Shown: piece after piece, positions 54,254 through 63,371 of the stretch | Layout: the number at the start of each line of letters is the position of its first letter | How positions within the stretch are numbered: the stretch's first letter is position 1 | NCBI GenBank assembly: GCA_024402695.1 | Contig: JAKSTG010000001.1 | Location: 240,715 to 304,714, forward strand | DNA length: 64,000 nt | Source: Treponema sp. | GTDB taxonomy: Bacteria > Spirochaetota > Spirochaetia > Treponematales > Treponemataceae | Reading direction: 5' to 3' | Notes under the pieces: model-generated | What the model was told of the DNA's origin: nothing | Database searches by the model: none | Seen by the model: the letters and a program-made list of their open reading frames with translations, nothing else | Position numbers and translations under genes: made by a program

Positions 54254-55513
54254 CTAATTATTAAGAACCTGCTTTTCCCATTCCTTGATGTAAGAAACCA
54301 TTTCAGGGAGAACCTCTGAATGCACTGCATCCTGAATGTAAGGTTCAATTACGATTTCCTTATAGCTTTCCCATTTTGCAGGAAGTTTCTGTGGAACAGA
54401 AATCATCTGTGATGGAGGAAGGTTCGAAAGAAGTTTTTTATAGTAAAGAGGCAAGATGCGGTCATTTACTTCGCGGACAGCAGAGAAGCCTCCAGCAATT
54501 CCGAATTTTTCTGTATCAAGATTTGCCTTCGATTTTCGTTCAAGAACCGCTTTCTGATTTTCCGATTTCAGGAACCAGGAAATGAATTCTGTGGCACCAA
54601 CCACATTTCCTGCATCTTTATAGATTCCCATCATAACAAGAGAATCTTCTACAGGAATTGAATCTCCTTTGTAAATCCAGCGGTAGTCAATTTCTTCATC
54701 TTCATCATCCATGAAACGGAAAAGTTCATCACTGGTGGTGTAAGAAAAAAGACAGCGTCCGCTGGTTGCCTGACGGTAATCAGGCATGAAGAGATATTTA
54801 TAGGCAAAATCATCTTCTGTCTGGACAGACTGATTTGCAGAACCAGACCAGTCCTTAAGAAATTTGATTGTATCTTTCAGAGCAAGATTGTCATAGACTA
54901 CACTTCCCTTTTCAGTGCGGAAGTTTACATTAAAAAGTCTGGCAACAAGATAAGGGAATTCAGGATATGCCAGAGGTGTGAACCCCATTTTTGTATATGC
55001 ACCGTTTTTATTCTGCTGATTGAAACCGGCGGCAATTTCTCGAATCTGATCCACTGTAAGAGAATAGTTGTTTGTAACAAGAGAACTGTTCTCTGAAGCA
55101 AACATTACACATGGAAGATTGAAACTTACAGGAAGTAGATACTGGCGACGGTGCTGTTTTCCGGCCTGAATGAGCTGTGTATAAAAATCTTCTGAAGAAA
55201 GAATCTGGCGGTCAAAAAGATATTCAAGTGATTTGAAAGTTCGCCAGGTTTTATCGTTTCGGAGGTAAGGACCGGCAATGATGTCAGGAGCGGCTTCATC
55301 ACGGGCAGGTGGCAGACAGTCTGCCGGATTATCCTTGTACACCAGAACCACATTGTTATCAGGATGGGTTATGTTGAACAATTCAATGTACTGGGCAAAT
55401 TCCGGAGAAGATGCCCAGACTACAGTACGGTTATCTGTACTTTTTCCTGAAGAGCAGGAAAGCAGAATGAAACAGACTGATACAGATAACAGTACGGCAG
55501 CAAGTTTTCTCAC
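54254..55513 (-). CDS. Extracellular solute-binding lipoprotein (ABC type)
   Basis: 419 residues. Signal with lipobox FILLSCSS. Mature part has periplasmic-binding-protein features: VVWASSPEFAQYIELFNITH, DIIAGPYLRNDK, NLALKDTIKFLKDWSGSANQ, and GATEFISWFLKSENQKAVLE, as in the family-1 (sugar-type) group. No permease or ATPase is adjacent. The GTG start directly follows the TAA of the upstream aminotransferase (TAAGTG), so it is translated from the same message. Confidence 0.82.
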   Translation of the reverse strand: MRKLAAVLLSVSVCFILLSCSSGKSTDNRTVVWASSPEFAQYIELFNITHPDNNVVLVYKDNPADCLPPARDEAAPDIIAGPYLRNDKTWRTFKSLEYLFDRQILSSEDFYTQLIQAGKQHRRQYLLPVSFNLPCVMFASENSSLVTNNYSLTVDQIREIAAGFNQQNKNGAYTKMGFTPLAYPEFPYLVARLFNVNFRTEKGSVVYDNLALKDTIKFLKDWSGSANQSVQTEDDFAYKYLFMPDYRQATSGRCLFSYTTSDELFRFMDDEDEEIDYRWIYKGDSIPVEDSLVMMGIYKDAGNVVGATEFISWFLKSENQKAVLERKSKANLDTEKFGIAGGFSAVREVNDRILPLYYKKLLSNLPPSQMISVPQKLPAKWESYKEIVIEPYIQDAVHSEVLPEMVSYIKEWEKQVLNN

Positions 55514-56803
55514 TTATTTCATTGCCTCTGCAGTGTTGTAAATAGCAGTGTAAACTTTTTCGATTTTGTCTTCATCAATACTTGAGAAAGCAACACGAAG
55601 TGTCTGTGCATTGATAGAAACTACACCGATTCCACAGTCAGCAAGAAGCTTTTTGCGGAGTTCTTCTGCATCAACACCTGTAACATTGAAACTCATGAAA
55701 TAACCTGAGTTGAATGGAAGAGGTTTAAGCACAGATGATGTGCGGTTATCTGTAAAGTTCTTAACCAGCTTGAAGCGTTTTTCCAGCATTTCGCGCATTG
55801 CTTTCTTTGCTTTGTCGTGTTCATCATCTTTGAAGGCGTGAAGAACAAGGCTCTGTGCAGGAGATGAAGAACAAGAAACAGAAGAACGAATAACACCCAT
55901 GAATTTAACTGTAAGTGCTTCGTACTGTTCGTCTGTCATTCCTTTTGAAGCGAATGTTACGAATCCTGAGCGAAGTCCCCATGCAAAATCTTCTTTTGTA
56001 GGACCATCAGCTTTAATTGCCAGAACGTTTTCGTGAAGGTCAGCAAGGTATGCGAAAAGTGACTGACTTTCGATATTGTCTTCGTAGTTCAGTCCGAAGT
56101 AAGCGTCATCAGAAAGTACCAGAACTTTGATTCCTTCTTCTGCCATTTTCTTGATCATGGCAACGATAGCTGCTGCTTCGTCTTTTGTAGGGCTGTATCC
56201 TGAAGGATTCTGAGGGAAGTTCAGAATAACACGAACTGAACCGTATTTCTTTCCGTCAGCACGCATTGCTTCTTCAAGGGATTTAAGGTTGAGTCCTTTG
56301 TCATCGAAGCATTCAAACTGGTGGAATTCTGCACCACGGCGGGCGCAAGTAATAAGCTCATAGTTATCCCAGCATGGATTTGGAGCCAGAAGAGGTTTGT
56401 CTGTATCAACAAAAAGATCTGCTACATAAGAAAGAGCTGCTGTAAGACCTGGAACCAGAATTGGCATAGAAAATTTCTTTTCTGCCAGAGAAGGATTCTT
56501 CTGAATCATTTTCTCTTTCCACATTTTACGAAGTTCTGGATTACCAGCAGTTTTTGCGTAAGCAACTGTTTCCTGTGGTGTGAAATTAGGAACGTTCTTT
56601 TTGTAAGAAGGAAGCATTACAGGAACCTTGTTGATTACTGTCATACCGATTGTTCCGTTTGCGAAAGTTGCGTTTGCAGCAGCTTCACCACCCTGTGCGA
56701 TAATACCGTTTGGGAAATACATTCTTTTACCCATTTCAGACATGATTGCCAGGGCAGTTGTATTTTCCAAAGTGTCATTCAAAGATTTTGCTAAAGGATT
56801 CAT
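55514..56803 (-). CDS. Class I/II PLP-dependent aminotransferase
   Basis: 429 residues. Seen: IMSEMGKRMYFPNGIIAQ, PGLTAALSYVADL, VLNFPQNPSGYSPTKDEA, LSDDAYFGLNYED, and the lysine-bearing DGPTKEDFAWGLRSGFVTF (Schiff-base Lys and adjacent Arg). It resembles aspartate/aromatic aminotransferase-type enzymes; substrate not determinable. An upstream TTG (56821) in frame lies beyond the -10 box, so ATG 56803 is used. It precedes the lipoprotein with no gap. Confidence 0.86.
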   Translation of the reverse strand: MNPLAKSLNDTLENTTALAIMSEMGKRMYFPNGIIAQGGEAAANATFANGTIGMTVINKVPVMLPSYKKNVPNFTPQETVAYAKTAGNPELRKMWKEKMIQKNPSLAEKKFSMPILVPGLTAALSYVADLFVDTDKPLLAPNPCWDNYELITCARRGAEFHQFECFDDKGLNLKSLEEAMRADGKKYGSVRVILNFPQNPSGYSPTKDEAAAIVAMIKKMAEEGIKVLVLSDDAYFGLNYEDNIESQSLFAYLADLHENVLAIKADGPTKEDFAWGLRSGFVTFASKGMTDEQYEALTVKFMGVIRSSVSCSSSPAQSLVLHAFKDDEHDKAKKAMREMLEKRFKLVKNFTDNRTSSVLKPLPFNSGYFMSFNVTGVDAEELRKKLLADCGIGVVSINAQTLRVAFSSIDEDKIEKVYTAIYNTAEAMK

Positions 56804-56812
56804 AATGGGCAA

Positions 56813-56841
56813 ATTATACAAAATTCTGTATATTTATGCAA
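56813..56841 (-). promoter_or_regulatory. Promoter of the aminotransferase-lipoprotein operon (possibly leaderless)
   Basis: Minus-strand TTGCAT (56836-56841), 17-nt spacer, TATAAT (56813-56818). 9 nt separate the -10 box from ATG 56803, leaving almost no leader and no Shine-Dalgarno. Confidence 0.65.
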
Positions 56842-56848
56842 TTTTAGG

Positions 56849-56854
56849 TATAAT
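56849..56854 (+). promoter_or_regulatory. -10 box of the moxR-bat operon (possibly leaderless)
   Basis: TATAAT on the plus strand with exactly 9 nt to the moxR ATG, the mirror image of the facing aminotransferase promoter. The -35 is weak. No Shine-Dalgarno precedes the ATG. Confidence 0.55.
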
Positions 56855-56863
56855 GACACTATT

Positions 56864-57850
56864 ATGGAAACAACTTTATCATTTGCAGACTGCAAAACAA
56901 TTGCAAACAGAATTCAAAAAGAAGCATCAAAACGACTTGTAGGCCAGGAAAAACTGGTCACTGAGATTTTAACAGCCTTTATTGCTGGCGGACATGTTCT
57001 TCTTGAAGGTGTTCCAGGTCTGGCAAAAACCCTTTCAGTAAAAACTTTCTCGGAAATCCTGAACCTGGACTTCAAAAGAATCCAGTTTACTCCGGATCTT
57101 CTTCCTGCAGATGTTACAGGAACCCTTATTTATGAACAGAATACAGGTAGATTCTCTGTAAGAAAGGGACCTGTCTTTGCAAATGTTGTACTTGCCGATG
57201 AAATCAACCGTGCTCCTGCAAAGGTACAGAGTGCCATGCTGGAAGCCATGGAAGAACACCAGGTTACAATCGGCGAAGAAACCTATCATCTTCCTGAACC
57301 TTTCTTTGTTCTTGCAACCCAGAACCCTGTTGAACAGGAAGGAACCTACAACCTTCCTGAAGCCGAACTTGACCGTTTCCTGGTTAAGCTTGTGCTTACC
57401 TACCCAGATGTTCAGAATGAAAAACTCATCGTAAAATCGGCCGGAAAGGCATCTGAAGTTCCTGTTTCCAGACTTCTTTCTGCAGAACATATCAAGGCTC
57501 TGAGAAACCTTTCTGAAAAAGTAAATTGTGACGACAAACTCATCGAATACATTGTTTCCATTCTGAATGTTACCCGTCCTTCCGGATCAAACACAAAAAA
57601 CATGGCCGCCTACGACATCACAAGATACATCACTTTCGGTGCATCTCCACGTGCAGGCATTGCTCTTCTTCAGTGCGCAAAAGTAACTGCCATGCTCAAC
57701 GGAAGAGACTTCGTTATTCCTGAAGACATTAAGGCCAATGCGTTGAATGTACTTCGCCACAGAATCATTCTGTCTTACGAAGCCGCTGCAGACAATATTA
57801 CATCTGACGAAATCATCTCCAGAATTATCGAAACAATTCCACTTCCATAA
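56864..57850 (+). CDS. MoxR-family AAA+ ATPase
   Basis: 328 residues. Walker A is the MoxR variant GVPGLAKTLS, Walker B VLADEINRAPAKVQSAMLEA, sensor 1 FVLATQNPVEQEGTYNLPEA and C-terminal lid. MoxR proteins act as chaperones for VWA-domain partners; here it heads a cluster of exactly those partners. It starts without a Shine-Dalgarno and ends 8 nt before the DUF58 gene. Likely activates the Bat complex at the membrane. Confidence 0.92.
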   Translation: METTLSFADCKTIANRIQKEASKRLVGQEKLVTEILTAFIAGGHVLLEGVPGLAKTLSVKTFSEILNLDFKRIQFTPDLLPADVTGTLIYEQNTGRFSVRKGPVFANVVLADEINRAPAKVQSAMLEAMEEHQVTIGEETYHLPEPFFVLATQNPVEQEGTYNLPEAELDRFLVKLVLTYPDVQNEKLIVKSAGKASEVPVSRLLSAEHIKALRNLSEKVNCDDKLIEYIVSILNVTRPSGSNTKNMAAYDITRYITFGASPRAGIALLQCAKVTAMLNGRDFVIPEDIKANALNVLRHRIILSYEAAADNITSDEIISRIIETIPLP

Positions 57851-57858
57851 GTTTTCAG

Positions 57859-58752
57859 ATGAATTATACCCGTCTTATTCAGCAGTCCCATTTTCTCGAA
57901 ATCAAAGCCCGGTCTCTGGCAGAAGGCATGAAGAGCGGAAATTTCCGTTCTCTTTACAGAGGTCAGGGAATCGAAATGTCTGCTGTCCGTGACTATATCC
58001 GCGGAGACGACATCAGGGCAATCGACTGGAACGTTACAGCCCGAATGGGAAAACCTTATGTAAAAGTTTTCGAAGAACACAGGGAGCTGCAGATTTTCCT
58101 TATTGTGGACAATTCCCTTTCCATGCAGATTTCCGAAAAGAACAAGTCATCAAAATACAACACTGCATCGGAAGCGGCAGCCCTTTTAACCTTTGCCGCA
58201 GAACAGAATGAATGTCCTATTGGCACAGTGATTTTTGACGGACAGATCAACCTGGCACTGCTTCCTCTCTGGGGACGTGAACAGACCATGGTCATTCTTT
58301 CAAATCTTCAGAAATACAACATGCAGGAAAACAATTTCCAGCCATGTCAGGGATCCGTGCTGGACTCCGCCATTAACGGTGCCGGAAAACTTCTGAAGAA
58401 AAGATCTCTTGTTTTTATTTTCAGTGATTTCAGAACAACAGGCTATGAAAAGAGTCTTGGTATGCTGGCACATAAGAATGACGTAATTGCAGTACGCATG
58501 ACAGACCAGCAGGACAAAGCTCTTCCAAATGCAGGAACTTTCCCTTTTGTGGACGCAGAAAGCGGAATCAAAAAGATTTATCCTGCATCTTCCATGAGAT
58601 TCAGAAAAGCCTGGCTTAAAGAATATAATCAGCGGGAAAAGAAATTCACAGACTTCTGTCTGAAGCACGGAATTACTCCTGTAGAAATGAAAGCAGACGA
58701 TGAGCCTCTGAAAGTTCTTACAGACCTCTTTAACAGGAACCAGAAAACATGA
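57859..58752 (+). CDS. DUF58 domain protein (Bat cluster)
   Basis: 297 residues of the DUF58/VWA-like family usually encoded beside moxR. Seen: AEGMKSGNFRSLYRGQGIEM, YIRGDDIRAIDWNVTARMG (the hallmark DIRxIDWxxTAR), PYVKVFEEHRELQIFLIVDN and SMQISEKN, a VWA-type metal motif (DNSLS). No signal peptide or membrane helix. Its stop overlaps the next start by 4 nt. Confidence 0.9.
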   Translation: MNYTRLIQQSHFLEIKARSLAEGMKSGNFRSLYRGQGIEMSAVRDYIRGDDIRAIDWNVTARMGKPYVKVFEEHRELQIFLIVDNSLSMQISEKNKSSKYNTASEAAALLTFAAEQNECPIGTVIFDGQINLALLPLWGREQTMVILSNLQKYNMQENNFQPCQGSVLDSAINGAGKLLKKRSLVFIFSDFRTTGYEKSLGMLAHKNDVIAVRMTDQQDKALPNAGTFPFVDAESGIKKIYPASSMRFRKAWLKEYNQREKKFTDFCLKHGITPVEMKADDEPLKVLTDLFNRNQKT

Positions 58753-59714
58753 AAAAGTTCCTGATTCTATTTTTATCAGTTTTGTTATTCTCTCCCCTTT
58801 CTGCACAAAGCAGCAACAGACAGGTTGTGGTTCCCCACACTATTTACGTTGGAGACACAGCACAGCTCAACATTTCTTTTACTGCCAAAGCGGGACTTTT
58901 AGGGGAAGCGGAAACTAAAGGACACAATCCACAAAAGGACCTGTCTGCCGAAAACTTCGACCGGGTGCCTGACCTGAATTCATACACCATAAAAAGAATC
59001 CTTCTTTCCAGAAACGGAACCGCATCAGAAGGAAAAGCAAACTATACTCTCACAATTATCTTTACACCATGGGTTACAGGCCAGATTAAAATTCCGCCTT
59101 ACAAAATAGACAAAGACTTCCTGGTCATTCCTTCAGAAATAACAGTTGATTCGATTTTCTCCGTACCAAAGACTCCCAAAACTTTTGTAGAAAACAAAGG
59201 ACCTCTTCTTATTCCCGGAACCACTTACAGAATTCTTGGAAAACTTATTATTTTGGGACTTCTTTTCATAACGGGAATCGTGATTCTCTGCAGAAAAGAC
59301 AAAGTGGGACTCTGGTATAAAAACCAGAAACTGAAACATCTTTACAGCAAAAACAAAAAGCAGACCATAGCCGCGCTGAACAAGTTGAAGGTTTCAGCTT
59401 TTGATGACAAGGAAAAAGCCGAAGAAACCCAGAAACTTCTCAGAAGCTATCTGACACTCCGTTTCGGTTACCCTTTCTCGAACTGCGGTGCTTCGGAAAT
59501 CTGGAAAGGTTTTGACGAAATCTTCCAGGGACTTCTTTCCGAAGAAAAAGAAGAAGCCGTTGAGAATCTTACAGGCATCTTCATCCGTACAGACTACATC
59601 CGATACTCAAAGAACATTTCTTTTGACGGAGATGAATTCTCAAATCTTGTATCGCAGATTATAGACATCATAAACACTCTTGAAGCCCAGGACAAAAAGG
59701 AGGAAGACAAATGA
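58749..59714 (+). CDS. Membrane protein of the Bat cluster with an N-terminal signal and a cytoplasmic helical domain
   Basis: 321 residues. Signal peptide (MKKFLILFLSVLLFSPLSAQ), an extracytoplasmic beta-rich part (QVVVPHTIYVGDTAQLNISF), one transmembrane helix (LGKLIILGLLFITGIVIL), then a soluble helical domain (LNKLKVSAFDDKEKAEETQK, GYPFSNCGASEIWKGFDEIF) comparable to the DUF4381-type proteins in other Bat operons. Overlaps both neighbours by 4 nt, so it is tightly coupled. Exact role unknown. Confidence 0.72.
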   Translation: MKKFLILFLSVLLFSPLSAQSSNRQVVVPHTIYVGDTAQLNISFTAKAGLLGEAETKGHNPQKDLSAENFDRVPDLNSYTIKRILLSRNGTASEGKANYTLTIIFTPWVTGQIKIPPYKIDKDFLVIPSEITVDSIFSVPKTPKTFVENKGPLLIPGTTYRILGKLIILGLLFITGIVILCRKDKVGLWYKNQKLKHLYSKNKKQTIAALNKLKVSAFDDKEKAEETQKLLRSYLTLRFGYPFSNCGASEIWKGFDEIFQGLLSEEKEEAVENLTGIFIRTDYIRYSKNISFDGDEFSNLVSQIIDIINTLEAQDKKEEDK

Positions 59715-62185
59715 GTTTCCAGAACCCTGCAGCATTTCTCCTTCTTCTTCTGATTCCTCTTTACTGGATTCTCAGAAAAGCAGGCCTTTTGAAAAAACCT
59801 TCCGTTACTGCAGTTCTTTCGGACTGGCAGGGAAATCTTTTTGAATGGAAAGACGGACTTACAAGATTCTTCTATATTCTTTCCAAGACTGCTTTGTATG
59901 CAGGATTTGTTCTGGCTGTAATTGCCCTGTCGGATCCTGTTCACAAATACCAGGAAAAAATCTACACAAGCCGTGGAACCGACATTCTCTTTGTTCTGGA
60001 TACAAGTCCTTCAATGGTGGCAAAAGACGTAAACGGGAAAACCAGACTTCAAGCTTCAAAAGATGCCATAGAAACTCTCTTCTCTTCCAACAAAGGAACC
60101 CGATGCGGAATTGTTACTCTCGGATCCGAAGCTGCCGTAATAATTCCACCAACAAATGATTACGACACATTCTGTTCAAGGCTCCGAGACATTCAGGCAG
60201 GCTCAATGGGCGACGGTTCCGCCATTGGAACAGGACTTTCAACAGCCGTATATCACCTGCTTTCTTCTGCCGCCCCAAAGCGCTGCATAATTCTTTTTAC
60301 AGACGGAGAAAACAACGCAGGCGACATCCACCCGGAAACAGCGGCAGAACTGGCCGCCCGGAACGACATTACTCTTTACGTTTTCGGAGTCGGATCAAAA
60401 GGAACTGTTTCCATTGATTACACCGACCCTGTCAGCGGCAAAAACTATTCAGGTTATCTGAACTCTGACTTTGACTCAACTTCCCTCAGACGAATCACTT
60501 CTATTGGAAACGGAAAATATTTTGAGACTTCGACAATAGGTCAGCTCAACACCGCCCTTGAAGCCATTACTCAAAATGAAACTTTAGCACAGGACTTCAT
60601 CTACAAAACTGTCACCTCAAGTTATTATAAACAGATTCTTGTGGCAGTCCTTTTCTGCTTTGTTATAGGCTGGATTATCACAAGAATCTTCATGCGTTAC
60701 AAAAAGTTCATCATTTCCAGAAGCGTAGGATTTTTCCTTGCGTTCGTTTTCATCCTCATTTCCCTTTCTGACCTTTCATGGGGAACCTCAATGGTTCCTG
60801 TCCATAAATCTTCCAATGCAGTTTCTTTTGTATTCGACATTTCAAACAGTATGAATGCAAAGGATGAAACAGGCGGTATGACCAGACTTCAGGCCGCAAC
60901 AGTTTTCTCACAGAAACTTCTTTCGAAGATTCCTGGAACTCCCGTTTCTGTAGTTCTCTGCAAAGGAGACGGTAAACTTGCAATTCCTCTTTCTGAAGAT
61001 TTCGTTATGATCGACAGTCTTCTTTCTTCCCTTTCCCCTAACCTGATGTCAGCACCAGGAACAAGCCTTGGAAAAGGAATTCTTGCGGCAAAAAATTCTT
61101 TCCCTGAAAACATATCTGCCGCCCGCCACATCTGGGTATTTACCGACGGAGAAGATAATGACAGCCATCTTCAGAATGCACTTAGTGAATGCATGAAAAA
61201 AGGCATCTCTGTAAAAATCGTCGGATTCGGAACAGAAAAAGGGGCAGACATTCTTGCAGGTGACAAAAAGACAACTGTTCATTCTTCCCTTAAATCTGAT
61301 TTTATTCTTCTTGCTATTGAAAATGTTGCAAAAAAAATGCCTGCAGGAAATCATTTTCCTAAACCGGAGTTCCTTATTGCAGACAACAAAGGTTCCGGCT
61401 CAACACTGCTTCATTCGATAGAAAAAAACAAAACCACAGATTCTTATCTGACCTATGAAGAAAAACCTGTCAGCCGTTTCAAGCTTTTCCTGGGGCTGGC
61501 TTTCTTCTTCTTTATTTCTGCCATTCTGATTTCAGAACTGAATCTGAAAAAGCCGTCTCTTCTTCTTGCCGTCTCACTTGTATTACTTTCAGGCTGTTCA
61601 GGCGGCGTAAAAGGAAAAGTTTCAGACAAGACTTTCAAAGGTCTTTCCTACTACAAACAGCAGGAACTTGAAAAAGCGACAGGAGAATTTCTTGAATGCC
61701 TTGAAAGCTCAGAACAGAAAGTTTCTAATTTTTCGGTAGAATTCGAAATGAACAGACTTCGGGACTATACACTTTATAATCTTTCTGCAACCTATCTTAT
61801 GGCAAACGAAAAGGAAGCTGCCATGGAAAAACTTTCAATGATTTCCCCTGAAGCTTCAGAAGACATTCTTTTCAACACAGCCTTCAATGCAGGAGTAATC
61901 TGCTACCGTTCAGGCGACAGAGACAAAGCCGCTGAATATTTCAAAAAAGCTCTGGAAATAAACAGCACCAGTGTAGAAGCAAAAATCAATCTTGAACTTT
62001 CTCAAAAGCAGAATGAGATTCTTGCAAATGAAAACGAAGCAGCCATGAGACCGTCAGGCGAGGACAAGTCCGGAGACTTCGACAATCTTGAAAAAACAGT
62101 TTTTGAAAGAATTAAGGAGAACGATAAAAAACAATGGAAAAACAGCGAAACTACAAAAACTTCCGATTTATCAGAAGACTACTGA
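59711..62185 (+). CDS. BatA-BatB-BatC fusion: two VWA domains plus TPR
   Basis: 824 residues. An N-terminal two-helix segment, then VWA domain 1 (about 85-290) with MIDAS DTSPS and FTDGENN; a membrane helix pair; VWA domain 2 (about 365-540) with DISNS and FTDGEDN; more membrane helices including LLAVSLVLLSGCSGG, which resembles a lipobox mid-protein; and a C-terminal TPR region (YYKQQELEKATGEFLECLES, GDRDKAAEYFKKALEINSTS). In many bacteria these are three separate proteins. Both metal sites look intact. Part of the moxR-bat operon. Confidence 0.88.
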   Translation: MSFQNPAAFLLLLLIPLYWILRKAGLLKKPSVTAVLSDWQGNLFEWKDGLTRFFYILSKTALYAGFVLAVIALSDPVHKYQEKIYTSRGTDILFVLDTSPSMVAKDVNGKTRLQASKDAIETLFSSNKGTRCGIVTLGSEAAVIIPPTNDYDTFCSRLRDIQAGSMGDGSAIGTGLSTAVYHLLSSAAPKRCIILFTDGENNAGDIHPETAAELAARNDITLYVFGVGSKGTVSIDYTDPVSGKNYSGYLNSDFDSTSLRRITSIGNGKYFETSTIGQLNTALEAITQNETLAQDFIYKTVTSSYYKQILVAVLFCFVIGWIITRIFMRYKKFIISRSVGFFLAFVFILISLSDLSWGTSMVPVHKSSNAVSFVFDISNSMNAKDETGGMTRLQAATVFSQKLLSKIPGTPVSVVLCKGDGKLAIPLSEDFVMIDSLLSSLSPNLMSAPGTSLGKGILAAKNSFPENISAARHIWVFTDGEDNDSHLQNALSECMKKGISVKIVGFGTEKGADILAGDKKTTVHSSLKSDFILLAIENVAKKMPAGNHFPKPEFLIADNKGSGSTLLHSIEKNKTTDSYLTYEEKPVSRFKLFLGLAFFFFISAILISELNLKKPSLLLAVSLVLLSGCSGGVKGKVSDKTFKGLSYYKQQELEKATGEFLECLESSEQKVSNFSVEFEMNRLRDYTLYNLSATYLMANEKEAAMEKLSMISPEASEDILFNTAFNAGVICYRSGDRDKAAEYFKKALEINSTSVEAKINLELSQKQNEILANENEAAMRPSGEDKSGDFDNLEKTVFERIKENDKKQWKNSETTKTSDLSEDY

Positions 62186-63369
62186 TTCTCCTTATTTCTC
62201 TTTTTCCGGCACTGCTTACAGCCGCCCCTAAAAATCTGGCGGCCAGATTCAAGTCTCTGGAATTCGTTCCTATTGAGGACCAGGACTTTACTGTAGGTCA
62301 GGATATAAAATATCAACTGAACATTCCGGAAATCACACCTTTAAGTGTAGAAGTAAAAACTCCTCCTCATGAAGATGACATAATTTTCAAAACTTTCCGC
62401 AGAACCGGAAACAATAACGGCGGAACAAAACTTGAAATCTGGTATGAATTTGAAAAGCCGGGAGAAGTTGTCCCTTCCCCTCTGGAAGTAAATATTTCCG
62501 GAACAATTGTCTTCATTCCATTTGCAAAGGTTTTCATCAACGAAGACAGACTTTCAAAACTTCCTCAGATTGTGGTGAAATTCCCGAACAAAAAAGCTGT
62601 TACCGAAAACTCAAGCGTTTCTTTATTCAATCTTCCGGCTTCAGAAAAAATAAGATTTACTGTTAGTGTTCAGAATACCAAAGCAGTTCTTGGAAGCGAT
62701 TATCAGATTCCGAAAGATTCACTTTTCACCGTTGTCCGCGACATCAATCTGAATGATAGAAATCCTTCCTACGAATTCGAGTGGACTCCACTGAAAAAAG
62801 GAAAGACTCCACTTCCAAGAATCAAGTTTACAGTAACCGCTTTTGACGGATCAAAACACGACATTTATTCGCCGGATGCATTTGTTACTATCACAAACAG
62901 CATATCCAAGAAAACAAACCAGAAGTCTGACAGATTCTTCAACGATGCTTTTGCCGAACTAGAACAGCAGGACGATTCCGAAGAAGAAACCGATTCTCTT
63001 GAACTGATTCTGAAAAAGGTTCATGAAAGAAGAGCACTTTACCTTAAACTCCTCTTTATTTCTCTGGCTGCAATAATTCTTGCGGCAATAGTTCTGTTCC
63101 TTTTGAAAATCAAATCTCCTTCCCCATATCTTCTGCTGTCTATTCTTCTGGTTCTCAGCATGACCATCTTCACCGGTCTTTCTAAAAAGAAGACTGCAGT
63201 TTATACTAGTGGAACTGTGAAATCAATTCCCGAACTAAAAAGCGGAAAGACAATACAGATTCAAGAAAACTCTGAAGTAAAGATTCTGAAAGACGTTCAT
63301 GGATGGTACTGCATTCAATCCGGAAGCATTACCGGATGGACACTCAAAGAAAATGTAAGGATATACTAA
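62134..63369 (+). CDS. BatD-like protein with C-terminal SH3-type domain
   Basis: 411 residues overlapping the fusion gene by 52 nt in another frame. N-terminal signal/anchor (FIRRLLILLISLFPALLTAA), a long extracytoplasmic beta-rich region (about 30-270) with SVEVKTPPHEDDIIFKTFRR and VQNTKAVLGSDYQI, two membrane helices (LLFISLAAIILAAIVLFLLK and LLLSILLVLSMTIFTG), then an SH3-like tail (IQENSEVKILKDVHGWYCIQ, GWTLKENVRIY). BatD proteins share this layout. The Shine-Dalgarno (AAGGAG) is about 14 nt away, longer than optimal. Confidence 0.8.
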   Translation: MEKQRNYKNFRFIRRLLILLISLFPALLTAAPKNLAARFKSLEFVPIEDQDFTVGQDIKYQLNIPEITPLSVEVKTPPHEDDIIFKTFRRTGNNNGGTKLEIWYEFEKPGEVVPSPLEVNISGTIVFIPFAKVFINEDRLSKLPQIVVKFPNKKAVTENSSVSLFNLPASEKIRFTVSVQNTKAVLGSDYQIPKDSLFTVVRDINLNDRNPSYEFEWTPLKKGKTPLPRIKFTVTAFDGSKHDIYSPDAFVTITNSISKKTNQKSDRFFNDAFAELEQQDDSEEETDSLELILKKVHERRALYLKLLFISLAAIILAAIVLFLLKIKSPSPYLLLSILLVLSMTIFTGLSKKKTAVYTSGTVKSIPELKSGKTIQIQENSEVKILKDVHGWYCIQSGSITGWTLKENVRIY

Positions 63370-63371
63370 TT

